From the NCBI GenBank assembly GCA_001897525.1, contig MKTB01000020.1:27182-91181 (forward strand): a stretch of 64,000 nt of DNA. The letters are read 5' to 3'. The stretch comes from Bacteroidetes bacterium 43-16 (GTDB taxonomy: Bacteria > Bacteroidota > Bacteroidia > Chitinophagales > Chitinophagaceae). Position numbers and translations under genes: made by a program. Positions 1-7,233 of the stretch are shown here, one piece after another. A model generated the notes under the pieces. The model searched no databases and had not been told where the DNA came from. It was given only the letters and a program-made list of their open reading frames with translations. Every line of letters starts with the position of its first letter. The first letter of the stretch is position 1.

Positions 1-1438
1 CATAATCATTCAGGTTGATCTGGATCGGTGCATTAGAGCAAACTTGTTTGTAAACCAGAGCGGCACTTGGCGGGAAGCCTGCAATCGCAAAAGCTGGTGA
101 ACAGTTATAGCTTGTCGTATCCATTGGAGTCAGTGAACCTGGTCTTATGGTATTTACCGCAGGATTGTTCTGAACATAGGTATCAAAAATCTGGTTGCCG
201 GTTGGTGAAGCATCAAAGAACACGATAGGATGACTGGCACTTGATCCTGCAAAAATACCTGCACTGTTGAAGTCTGTATTACCGGTGAAGTAAAAACTTC
301 CGTACCCGGTGATCTTACCTGAATTCCTGAAATTAGCACCTCTGATAAAACCTGTAGTGTCATTTTTTACTTCAGAAGGTAAACCTTCTACTTTGAAATC
401 ACCAGTTACCCAGATCAGTCCTTTGTTGGTGGTGATACCGTTACCAATGAAATAGTTAGCGGCAAACATTCTGCAGTTATTAACCACTATAGATCCTGCT
501 GCATTTTGAGCGATCGTTCCGGAAACTTTTGCCATACCATTATTCACAAACTGTGTATTGGATGAGTTTAAGTCAATATTACCGGAAGTTACATTCAGTC
601 TTTTATTGTTTTGTAATATAGAAGAGCCTTGAAGGTTTACAGAACCGATATTCACAAATTCCAGTAAGCTGTCATTGGTGAAATAGGCTGTAGAACCCAC
701 AACAACCGCATCTGAAATCTTCATCACACCATAGTTGTTTACTTTCCTGGAAATACCATTTCCTGAATTAGCATTGCGCATGATCATCGTTCCTGTATTC
801 TCAACAGTACCGGCCAGTTCTGTGTTACCGTAGCTATTATTAAGCGACATGTAAGCATTCACGCGGTTATCAATAGTACCACCGTTAAGGGCGTAAAAGT
901 TTCCGTTCACCACAAAGGTATCGTGGTTCCTCAGAGTTGTATTTTGAAGAGAAACACTTTTAAGGTTCATTTTTTTATAATTGATCAAAGTAGCTCCGTT
1001 AGTTGTAAACTGAGGAATATCTACAGTACCATAGTTCGTGATTGAACCCGTCAGGTTTTGAATACCATTAGAAGTCAAAGTACCATAGTTGATGATCTCA
1101 GCATTTCTTGGATTGTTCCATAAGCTCATGCTAAGATTTCCACAGTTAATGATCTTACCGTTAAAGTCTCCGTTTACATAGTCAATGTTCAGGCTGGCAC
1201 CAGGAGCGACATAGATCGTTCCGCCGGCGTTTAAAGTAACACCACCCGACCAGCTACCGCTGGACAAACAGTATACCTGGCCACTGTTCACCGTTACATA
1301 AGAACCGGAAAAAGTGTTGGTACAGTTAACAGTAGGACAGTTTTGAGCTGTACTCTGCATAACAGATCCCGTTAAAAGGGATAAAACAATAACTAATTTG
1401 GAATAAATACTTTTGTTCATACTATTTTTGATCTTCAT
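1..1438 (-). CDS. Secreted repeat-rich surface protein, C-terminus cut off by window edge
   Basis: The frame is open from an ATG at 1438 to the window edge, about 479 residues, without a stop. A second ATG at 1420 is an equally possible start and sits nearer the hydrophobic signal segment (KLVIVLSLLTG, then STAQ). The mature part is poor in charge and rich in Asn, Gly, Thr and Ser, with recurring short phrases such as NYGT, NNGM and F-N-SG about every 20-25 residues. That pattern suggests a right-handed beta-helix adhesin or passenger. A type IX sorting tail would be expected at the missing end but cannot be seen. No enzymatic motif is visible. Function is unknown; exported location is well supported. 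Confidence 0.75.
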   Translation of the reverse strand, partial: MKIKNSMNKSIYSKLVIVLSLLTGSVMQSTAQNCPTVNCTNTFSGSYVTVNSGQVYCLSSGSWSGGVTLNAGGTIYVAPGASLNIDYVNGDFNGKIINCGNLSMSLWNNPRNAEIINYGTLTSNGIQNLTGSITNYGTVDIPQFTTNGATLINYKKMNLKSVSLQNTTLRNHDTFVVNGNFYALNGGTIDNRVNAYMSLNNSYGNTELAGTVENTGTMIMRNANSGNGISRKVNNYGVMKISDAVVVGSTAYFTNDSLLEFVNIGSVNLQGSSILQNNKRLNVTSGNIDLNSSNTQFVNNGMAKVSGTIAQNAAGSIVVNNCRMFAANYFIGNGITTNKGLIWVTGDFKVEGLPSEVKNDTTGFIRGANFRNSGKITGYGSFYFTGNTDFNSAGIFAGSSASHPIVFFDASPTGNQIFDTYVQNNPAVNTIRPGSLTPMDTTSYNCSPAFAIAGFPPSAALVYKQVCSNAPIQINLNDY

Positions 1439-1810
1439 TATGTACTTGAAGTTTGATATAGAACTGCTTTAAAATTGGAAATACAGATATCTTTTTTTAA
1501 ATTTGTTCCAGGATTTTATTAATCCTCCGCACCTCATTTACCTAAAAGGGTTAAAATTTTTTCTAAATGCAAAGTTGTTACACAGCAGGCAATACGTATT
1601 ACTTTTTGATTGATAAGATATCAATAGATCAGTTTGTTTATCAGGAATCCTGCTAAACAAAAGTTTTACTGATAAACCTGCTTTTTCAACACAACAGAAG
1701 GACAAATTTTTACCCTAAAAACAAACACTTAGAAATAAACAACAAGATATTTTGTCGTTTGTCTTAACAACAGATTGATAAAAGTCTAAACAAGAAATAA
1801 GAAACAGGTA
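1439..1810. other. Divergent intergenic region with operator-like palindromes
   Basis: This 372-base AT-rich gap separates the leftward surface-protein gene from the rightward XRE regulator. It holds no convincing ORF and no TAnnTTTG -7 box that I could match exactly in either direction. Its middle part (1605-1680) contains several palindromes, listed separately. Confidence 0.6.
1605..1680. promoter_or_regulatory. Cluster of palindromes upstream of the XRE regulator (candidate operator)
   Basis: A palindrome at 1633-1661 has 14-base arms (TTTGTTTATCAGGA and TCCTGCTAAACAAA) around one central base, with a single mismatch. A third copy of the half-site TTTATCAG lies in inverse orientation at about 1669-1677. 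A shorter perfect palindrome, TTGATA-AGA-TATCAA, lies at 1610-1624. The near-zero spacer disfavours an RNA hairpin and favours a dimeric protein site. The adjacent XRE protein is the obvious candidate binder, but that is inference. Confidence 0.4.
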
Positions 1811-2203
1811 ATGAACATAACAGAGCTATGTGCAAAAAAGTTGAAGACTTTAAGAGAAATCAATGATTATACTCAGGCATATGTTGCTAATCAACTGGAC
1901 ATTTCACAGAATGCCTACAGTTTATTAGAAAAAGGAGCAACTAAAATTACGCTGGACCGGCTGGAAGAACTTGCGATACTGTACAAAACCACTCCGCAGG
2001 ACTTGATTACTGAAGGTTTTGATAGTGTGCTGTCCAAACCGCAAGATCCTAACGGGGCACATACCAATTTTCCTCCTGCATTAAGTGTGCTCGAGAAAAA
2101 AATGTATGAACAGACGATTAACCGGCTGGAGAGTAACATTGAACGGCTTTACGAAATGATCGGTCAGATCACTTCCAAGATATCTGTATCCCAATCTCAG
2201 TAA
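1811..2203 (+). CDS. XRE-family helix-turn-helix transcriptional regulator
   Basis: The 130-residue protein has an N-terminal HTH_3/XRE domain at about residues 8-66. The scaffold LKTLREINDYTQAYVA, then LDISQNAYSLLEKG, fits helices 1-3, and TLDRLEELAILY fits helix 4-5. The C-terminal third is Glu/Arg-rich and helical (about residues 92-120), probably a short coiled coil for dimerisation. There is no ligand-binding or peptidase domain. It stands alone, divergent from the surface protein gene, with palindromes in the shared upstream region and a strong terminator downstream (2444-2485). Target genes are unknown; autoregulation or control of the divergent gene is plausible. Confidence 0.85.
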   Translation: MNITELCAKKLKTLREINDYTQAYVANQLDISQNAYSLLEKGATKITLDRLEELAILYKTTPQDLITEGFDSVLSKPQDPNGAHTNFPPALSVLEKKMYEQTINRLESNIERLYEMIGQITSKISVSQSQ

Positions 2204-2509
2204 AACACTGCGGTCCTTTCATATCGCTTGTGCCGCTATTGGTCGCCTTGAGCCTGGCCCCTTCGCAGAAGGAATGTTTAAGGAGTAAAGATCTCCTGCT
2301 AGTTATTGTCAGGAATAAAAGACGGACAAAAGATAAGCGCCCAAAACAAAATAAAGGCACCGTACAATGCCTCAGTACGGCTTAATGTGCGGCAAATCTA
2401 TAGTTTTTACTTACAAAACTCAAGGTATTGAGTACTTACTGATAAAGAGAAAGGAGTAGCTATGAACAGCTACTCCTTTCTCTTTAAAATATTTTTTAAT
2501 GAACCCCGG
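2204..2509. other. Convergent intergenic region, no gene seen apart from a terminator
   Basis: The 306-base gap lies between converging genes. It has no ORF with coding character. Only the bidirectional terminator near 2444-2485 stands out. Confidence 0.55.
2444..2485. terminator. Bidirectional intrinsic terminator
   Basis: A perfect 18-bp stem (AAAGAGAAAGGAGTAGCT, 2444-2461, against 2468-2485) encloses a 6-base loop. A-rich and T-rich flanks on both sides would serve the XRE gene (plus) and the beta-barrel gene (minus). Confidence 0.9.
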
Positions 2510-3208
2510 TTAATAAAATCTTCCCGGGATCTTTCTGCCCAGTACATAGCCAACGCTCAGGTTGAACACACTTCCGGTACTGGCTACCGTATTAGGTACA
2601 TTTGAGAAATTCGCGAAACTCAGGCCATAGATCATCCGCACCTGTAGGCCCATTTGCAATTGGTAACCAAAGCCTACATAAGCCCCGTAATCCAATGGTT
2701 TCAACTGGTGCATCTGAGCGCCCCACTCCAGTTCACTGGTATAAGTAGTGGTATAGCTGGTCGGTATTTTTTGCACCCTTTTGCCACTTACATTGCCGGC
2801 AACAGCATAGGCAACATACGGAGACAACTGCACCATAAATTTACCGGTATATCTTGCTACTTCCCAACTGTATTTTAAGTTGATGGGTAATTCAACATAG
2901 TTTTGTCCTGCAGTAGTTGTTTCCTTGTACTCTTCAATATCAGTGGTTATCCTGGCCGTGCGGACATTGTAATATAGGCCCGGTTCAAAAGAGAAACCAT
3001 TTTTACCCAGTGGAATATCTAAAGCAATACCGGCCCTGGGACTCCACATCCAATCATAATTTTCTGTGTATTGAACATTTGCTACAGGATCATATGTAAA
3101 TCCGTAAAACTTGCCAAAATTATAGCCTACTTCCGGAGTAACCGTTACCTGGGCTATGGAAGATAATGAAACTCCAAAAAGGGATGCCAATAGAACGATG
3201 CGCTTCAT
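2510..3208 (-). CDS. Outer membrane beta-barrel protein (PorT/OmpA-barrel-like)
   Basis: The 232-residue product starts with a cleavable signal peptide (MKRIVLLASLFGVSLSSIAQ). The remainder alternates polar and hydrophobic residues in strands separated by short turns, with many aromatic residues near strand ends. This fits the small 'outer membrane beta-barrel' families common in Bacteroidota. It ends in GRFY, an aromatic terminus typical of barrels. A perfect -7 box on the minus strand (CAAAGGTA on plus, 3262-3269) lies about 55 bases upstream of the start. It is a single gene ending at the shared terminator. Specific function is unknown. Confidence 0.75.
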   Translation of the reverse strand: MKRIVLLASLFGVSLSSIAQVTVTPEVGYNFGKFYGFTYDPVANVQYTENYDWMWSPRAGIALDIPLGKNGFSFEPGLYYNVRTARITTDIEEYKETTTAGQNYVELPINLKYSWEVARYTGKFMVQLSPYVAYAVAGNVSGKRVQKIPTSYTTTYTSELEWGAQMHQLKPLDYGAYVGFGYQLQMGLQVRMIYGLSFANFSNVPNTVASTGSVFNLSVGYVLGRKIPGRFY

Positions 3209-3319
3209 GTATGAAATATAAATGTTAAATACTGTCTGTTTTTTAAGACAATGCTATCTTACAAAGGTAAAAACTTAAACGAAAAAAAGAAATTTGAAAT
3301 AAAAAATTAATTCAGCAGA

Positions 3320-4399
3320 TTAATTTCCCAGCCATAAAGCACCGCCAATGCTGTTCTTAGCCGCACCCGTTACCGAGGCCAATACATTTTCTTCTTCCCT
3401 CCAGCGCAGCACACCAATGAAGGCCATAGCCAGCGCTTCTTTATAATGTACTATATTCTCTTCCGGGATCACTACTTCGATCCCTTGCGCTTCCAGCGCC
3501 GCTGATAACTGTGCTACCAGGAATTGATTCAAAGCACCACCACCCGTAACCAGCATTTTGCTAGGTTCAGCTACAAGATAAGGTTTTAGCGCAAGAGCGA
3601 TCTGCTCAGTAATGTGGGCTACCAGTGTTGCCAGGATATCTTCAACATTGGACATGCCACTGTTTTCAATGAGCTCAATCAATTGCTTACTGTATTCATT
3701 GGCCAGGGATTTAGGCCCTTCCGACTGGTAATAGGGTAAAGCATTTAATGCTGCCAGAACGGAATCGTGTACCGTTCCCTTTGCGGCCCATGCACCTTCT
3801 GCGTCAAAAGCTTTGCCGGATGCCTGTGCAAAATAATCCAGCACCTGGTTGGCCGGTACGATGTCAAAGGCAACAGGTGCCGCATCGTTAATAGTCACAT
3901 TACAAATGCCGCCGATGTTTAAACAATATTTAAAATCATTGAAAAATTTACGGTCAGCGATCGGGACTATAGGTGCCCCCTGCCCCGCCAGGGCCACATC
4001 TGCATTCCTGAGATCAGTGATGGTGGGCAGGCCCGTGATGGCAGAAATACTGGCCCCGTCACCGATCTGTACACTCGTTTTGTTTTCCGGGTCATGAAAT
4101 ACCGTATGGCCGTGTGAAGCTACAAAATGTACTTTATGGTGCAGCCCGTTCTGTTCAATAAAATCGACCACCTGTGTACCTATCCACCTGCCGAAAGTAG
4201 TATGTAATTTTAAAAACTCAGGTACAGGACGTGTGGCTGCCTGGCGCAGATTTGTTTCCATATCCTTTTCAAAAGGAATACAGGCCGCATGTTTAATCTC
4301 AAAGCTCCAGTCATTACGTATATCCGTTATTTCCACGAAAGCAATATCCAGCCCGTCATGAGAACTGCCGGACATCAATCCGATCACATTATATATCAT
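3320..4399 (-). CDS. anmK: Anhydro-N-acetylmuramic acid kinase
   Basis: The enzyme phosphorylates and opens 1,6-anhydro-MurNAc to MurNAc-6-phosphate in cytosolic cell-wall recycling. At 359 residues it is of normal length for the ASKHA-fold AnmK family. The N-terminal phosphate-binding motif GLMSGSSHDGLD is at residues 7-18, ASHGHTVFH at about 94-102, GQGAPIVP at about 139-146, and the adenosine-loop sequence VTGGGALN near residue 284. All look intact. It is a single gene. Its start region carries a 10-bp inverted repeat (4399-4426) that overlaps a perfect minus-strand -7 box (4424-4431). Confidence 0.95.
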   Translation of the reverse strand: MIYNVIGLMSGSSHDGLDIAFVEITDIRNDWSFEIKHAACIPFEKDMETNLRQAATRPVPEFLKLHTTFGRWIGTQVVDFIEQNGLHHKVHFVASHGHTVFHDPENKTSVQIGDGASISAITGLPTITDLRNADVALAGQGAPIVPIADRKFFNDFKYCLNIGGICNVTINDAAPVAFDIVPANQVLDYFAQASGKAFDAEGAWAAKGTVHDSVLAALNALPYYQSEGPKSLANEYSKQLIELIENSGMSNVEDILATLVAHITEQIALALKPYLVAEPSKMLVTGGGALNQFLVAQLSAALEAQGIEVVIPEENIVHYKEALAMAFIGVLRWREEENVLASVTGAAKNSIGGALWLGN

Positions 4400-4431
4400 T
4401 GCAACAAATTATTTTCTTTGTTGCAAATGTA
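4399..4431 (-). promoter_or_regulatory. anmK promoter -7 box with overlapping inverted repeat
   Basis: On the plus strand CAAATGTA (4424-4431) is the reverse complement of the Bacteroidota -7 box TAnnTTTG. An inverted repeat, TTGCAACAAA (4399-4408) against TTTGTTGCAA (4417-4426) with an 8-base spacer, covers the gap between this box and the start codon. No convincing -33 element was found. Confidence 0.45.
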
Positions 4432-4493
4432 TGCTCAATTTTTTTCTAAATAAAAAACGGTACTTAATATACAAAATATTGTAATTTCGCAGC

Positions 4494-4683
4494 GTAATCG
4501 GTTTCCGCTTCATGTTTTTTGACATATCATGAAGGTTAGGAATTAATAGGGAATTTGGTGAAAATCCAAAACAATACCCGTTGCTGTAAGTTCTGAAAAT
4601 AATCTGATAGCCAGCTACAATACCACTGCAAGATGCGGGAAGGTCGTTATCAGGAAGAACAAAGTCAGAAGACCTGCCATTAC
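4494..4683 (+). ncRNA. Cobalamin (AdoCbl-type) riboswitch
   Basis: The conserved aptamer core of the B12 riboswitch is readable in order: GGTTTCC (4500-4506); a hairpin with arms CTTCATG/CATGAAG; AGGGAATTTGGTGAAAATCC (about 4548-4567); ACCCGTTGCTGTAAG; CCACTGCAAGATGCGGGAAGG (about 4623-4643); and the B12 box AGTCAGAAGACCTGCC (4663-4678). Closing stem P1 is GTAAT (4494-4498) with ATTAC (4679-4683). It lies 67 bases before the start of the DUF4465 gene on the same strand. A degenerate -7 box (TAATTTCG, 4482-4489) sits just upstream. Cobalamin binding is expected to reduce expression of the downstream gene. Confidence 0.95.
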
Positions 4684-4750
4684 AGGCGTTTCCGTCGTTT
4701 TTCTCGGGAAAAAGAAAAAAGGAATTATTTATTAAAAATCAATATACAAA

Positions 4751-5983
4751 ATGGTAAAACATTTACTTCTGGCAGCTTCTGCTGCATGCTTTGGCCTTGT
4801 GTCCAATGCGCAAACTGTTGCGGACTTTGAAAACCTGACATTAGGCACCGACACTTTTCACTTTGATGCGGCTGCAAGTGGCTACAACTTCACTTCCGGC
4901 AATGCTAAACTTTACGGCACATTTACAGATTTCGGTGGCGGATCTTATGGTGGAGAAGGCTTTACTTATTCCAATATCTTTGATACGGTAAATTGTAATA
5001 ACTGTTATGACCTGCATTTCCAATATGCAGCTAAGCCGGGTGTAGGTTACGATAGTTCTGATATCTATGCAGTGGCTTACGCTTACTCCCCTGCTAAATT
5101 AAAACTTACAGCTCCGGCAAGCGGTGTACAGGTAGCAGGATTTATGGTGGCCAATACCACCTGGGGATACAGCTATGGAACTAACACTTATGCAGGCAGT
5201 AATGGCTGGGCCAAATTGGTAGTACGTGGTTTCCTTAATGGTACACTGGTTGATTCTGTTGGTTACTACCTGTCTGATTACCGTTCTGCAACTCCAGCAG
5301 CGCAGCAAGGTACTTTAAAAGGCTGGGATTGGGTAAATCTGCAAAGCCTGGGTCATGTAGACAGCCTTACCTTCCGGGTAACATCAAGTAATGATTTTTA
5401 TCCTGCTTACTTTGCTATGGATAATTTCGTGACTATGGAAACCGGTCTTGCCTGTTCAGAAAATCTGAATCTTAATGTTTCTGATATCAATGCCAACACG
5501 GCAAAGATCAACTGGACCTTTAATAACACATTCGCGGCTGCAGATTCATTCCAGGTAGTGATCAACCAGGCGGCTACGGTTTCCGGTACTGATGCGGTAA
5601 ATACGGTTACCAACAGCGATTTTTATAATGCTGCAGGACTTACTGCAAGCCAGAACTATTATGCGCACGTAAGAGCTTTCTGCTATTATTCTGACAGCTT
5701 TACCACCTGGCAGCATGTTCCGTTCACAACGGCATCTTCAGGCCTGAAAAATGCTGACCAGATCGCAGTACAACTCTACCCTAACCCTACAACAGGACTG
5801 ATCTACATTGATGCTAAAGAGCAGGTTAATTTAATGGTAGTAGATATGTCCGGCAACCTGATCATCAATCAGAAAGATGTAACTCAAATTGATTTAAGCC
5901 AGGTAGCAGCCGGTCAGTATTTTATCAGACTGACCACTAAAGACGGGAAAAGATCTGCAACAAAAGCTGTAGTGAAAAAATAA
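4751..5983 (+). CDS. Secreted DUF4465 protein with fibronectin-like module and type IX sorting tail, riboswitch-controlled
   Basis: The 410-residue product has a signal peptide (MVKHLLLAASAACFGLVSNAQ). A DUF4465 domain follows at about residues 23-227: FENLTL, SGN..L, GFTYSN, YAVAYAY, then W.WVNLQSLGHVDSLTF and YFAMDNFV, all hallmarks of the family. Next come a fibronectin type III-like module (about 230-328) and a type IX secretion sorting domain (about 338-410, LYPNPTTGLIYID to the Lys-rich end). DUF4465 genes are often found at B12-uptake loci in gut Bacteroidetes, and I recall the BtuH surface cobalamin binders belonging to this group. Here anchoring is by type IX secretion instead of a lipid. 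With the riboswitch upstream, a role in catching corrinoid at the surface is likely; this is inference. Confidence 0.88.
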   Translation: MVKHLLLAASAACFGLVSNAQTVADFENLTLGTDTFHFDAAASGYNFTSGNAKLYGTFTDFGGGSYGGEGFTYSNIFDTVNCNNCYDLHFQYAAKPGVGYDSSDIYAVAYAYSPAKLKLTAPASGVQVAGFMVANTTWGYSYGTNTYAGSNGWAKLVVRGFLNGTLVDSVGYYLSDYRSATPAAQQGTLKGWDWVNLQSLGHVDSLTFRVTSSNDFYPAYFAMDNFVTMETGLACSENLNLNVSDINANTAKINWTFNNTFAAADSFQVVINQAATVSGTDAVNTVTNSDFYNAAGLTASQNYYAHVRAFCYYSDSFTTWQHVPFTTASSGLKNADQIAVQLYPNPTTGLIYIDAKEQVNLMVVDMSGNLIINQKDVTQIDLSQVAAGQYFIRLTTKDGKRSATKAVVKK

Positions 5984-6009
5984 ACTATAATAGTCTTTAT
6001 ATTACTTTG

Positions 6010-6040
6010 ATAAAGCCATGGCCCTGGGTCATGGCTTTAT
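6010..6040 (+). terminator. Intrinsic terminator after the DUF4465 gene
   Basis: An 11-bp stem (ATAAAGCCATG, 6010-6020, against 6030-6040) lies 27 bases after the stop codon. The 9-base loop can itself pair. The T-tract is weak. Confidence 0.6.
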
Positions 6041-6215
6041 GCATAAAAGGATCAGCCAGCAATTATAAATAGCAAAAAGCCTGCTGCCTGGATGGAATCA
6101 CCATGATCGGTGTAAATAGCCGTAAATACTAGCTAAATGCATTAAAATCAATGCCCTGCTGGCTTTTGAAATCAGCATTTGATGTACATTTGGCATTAAA
6201 TTAAACAAGAACAAA

Positions 6216-6749
6216 ATGAAAAAATTATTGTCTTTATTATTGGTATTATCTGCTTTTACCAGCTTTGCACAGCAAGCCAATTGGGATGTATCCACCTTAC
6301 GTATCGGGCCATTTAAAGTCCGTATGAAAGAAGCGGAAGCTATCGAACTGGCGCGTAAACCCCTTAAAGTACCCACAGAGAGCAATGAATATAATGGCTT
6401 AACGGTGGTTAAATATAATAATGAACTCATCGAAGTTACGCTCACACAAGGTTATATCGATGAGGAAAGCCAGGAAGGCGTTTTTATTGCCGAAATAGCG
6501 ACCAAAAGCACTAAGTTCAAAACTAAATCAGGTATTGGTGTAGGCAGCACGAGAGATGAGCTCTGGGCTACCTATAAAGACTTCAGTCACATAGAGATCC
6601 TTAAGCCTTATGATGGCAATGGTGGCCGTGTAGATACAGACAGGCACTTTACTATATATGATGATGAGGCGGGCTCCAGCCTGACCTTTGTATTGAGGAA
6701 CAATAAAGTGGTTGAGATAAAAGTAGGTATGGTGTATGAAGGCTGCTAG
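6216..6749 (+). CDS. Small secreted protein of unknown function
   Basis: The 177-residue protein has a clear signal peptide (MKKLLSLLLVLSAFTSFAQ). I do not recognise a family. The mature part is charged and mixed alpha/beta. A segment at about residues 107-116 (SGIGVGSTRDEL) resembles the turn seen in small periplasmic proteins whose text begins 'G.G.S...L...Y'. The protein ends in YEGC with a single Cys. A perfect -7 box TACATTTG (6185-6192) lies 24 bases upstream of the start, with a TTTTG at 6164-6168 as a short-spaced -33 candidate. The WKSDA-repeat gene follows 58 bases later and may share the transcript. Confidence 0.65.
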   Translation: MKKLLSLLLVLSAFTSFAQQANWDVSTLRIGPFKVRMKEAEAIELARKPLKVPTESNEYNGLTVVKYNNELIEVTLTQGYIDEESQEGVFIAEIATKSTKFKTKSGIGVGSTRDELWATYKDFSHIEILKPYDGNGGRVDTDRHFTIYDDEAGSSLTFVLRNNKVVEIKVGMVYEGC

Positions 6750-6807
6750 TCCTTCGTATTAAACCCTGGCAGGATAATTCAATCAAAGGCAGATAATATA
6801 CCTTAAT

Positions 6808-7155
6808 ATGAAGTATTCCTTACCCGGTTTTTTATTGTTTTTCTGCTCCATTGGATTTAAGGTGCAGGCGCAGCAGGTCTACGTCACCGAATGGAAATCC
6901 GATGCAGTTGCACAAGTTTATGTGACGGAATGGAAAAGTGATGCAGACCTGGTCGTTTATGTTTCTGAATGGAAGTCTGATGCGGATAAAAAGAACGAGG
7001 GCATCTGGTATTTTACAACATGGAAATCGGAGGGTAAGCAGATCTATTATACAGAATGGAAATCCGATGCAGACATCATTGTTTATTTTTCAAAGTGGAA
7101 AAGTGATGCCGGATGGGTAAACAAGAAAAAGCAGCATCTTTTAGCACCCAAATAA
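6808..7155 (+). CDS. Secreted six-repeat protein (YVTEWKSDAD repeats)
   Basis: The 115-residue product has a signal peptide ending in VQAQ. It is then almost entirely six tandem copies of an 11-16-residue unit with consensus (V/I)Y(V/F)(T/S)EWKSDAD. The fourth copy is the most divergent (WYFTTWKSEG). Regular alternation of hydrophobic and Thr/Trp/Lys positions implies one beta-strand and turn per unit, a small sheet or prism. The pattern recalls the YKYQAD-type repeat family DUF6150, from memory. The mature protein has no Cys and a basic tail. It lies downstream of another small secreted protein and ends at a strong terminator. Function is unknown. Confidence 0.75.
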   Translation: MKYSLPGFLLFFCSIGFKVQAQQVYVTEWKSDAVAQVYVTEWKSDADLVVYVSEWKSDADKKNEGIWYFTTWKSEGKQIYYTEWKSDADIIVYFSKWKSDAGWVNKKKQHLLAPK

Positions 7156-7174
7156 ATGGTCACAGCAGTATAGC

Positions 7175-7219
7175 TAATACAAAAACAGGCATTCATTTTG
7201 AATGCCTGTTTTTGTATTA
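7175..7219. terminator. Strong bidirectional intrinsic terminator
   Basis: A perfect 20-bp stem (7175-7194 against 7200-7219) encloses a 5-base loop (ATTTT). An A5 run on the left and a T5 run on the right make it usable in both directions, between the repeat-protein gene and the converging DoxX-like gene. Confidence 0.9.
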
Positions 7220-7233
7220 AAGTACTTATTGTT

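Noticed and set aside
2169..2360. 63-residue ORF in the 2204-2509 gap
   Set aside because: It overlaps the end of the XRE gene and has a biased, non-protein-like composition and no upstream signal.
4633..4830. 65-residue ORF inside and after the cobalamin riboswitch
   Set aside because: It overlaps the conserved aptamer and the start of the well-supported DUF4465 gene, and its composition is not protein-like.
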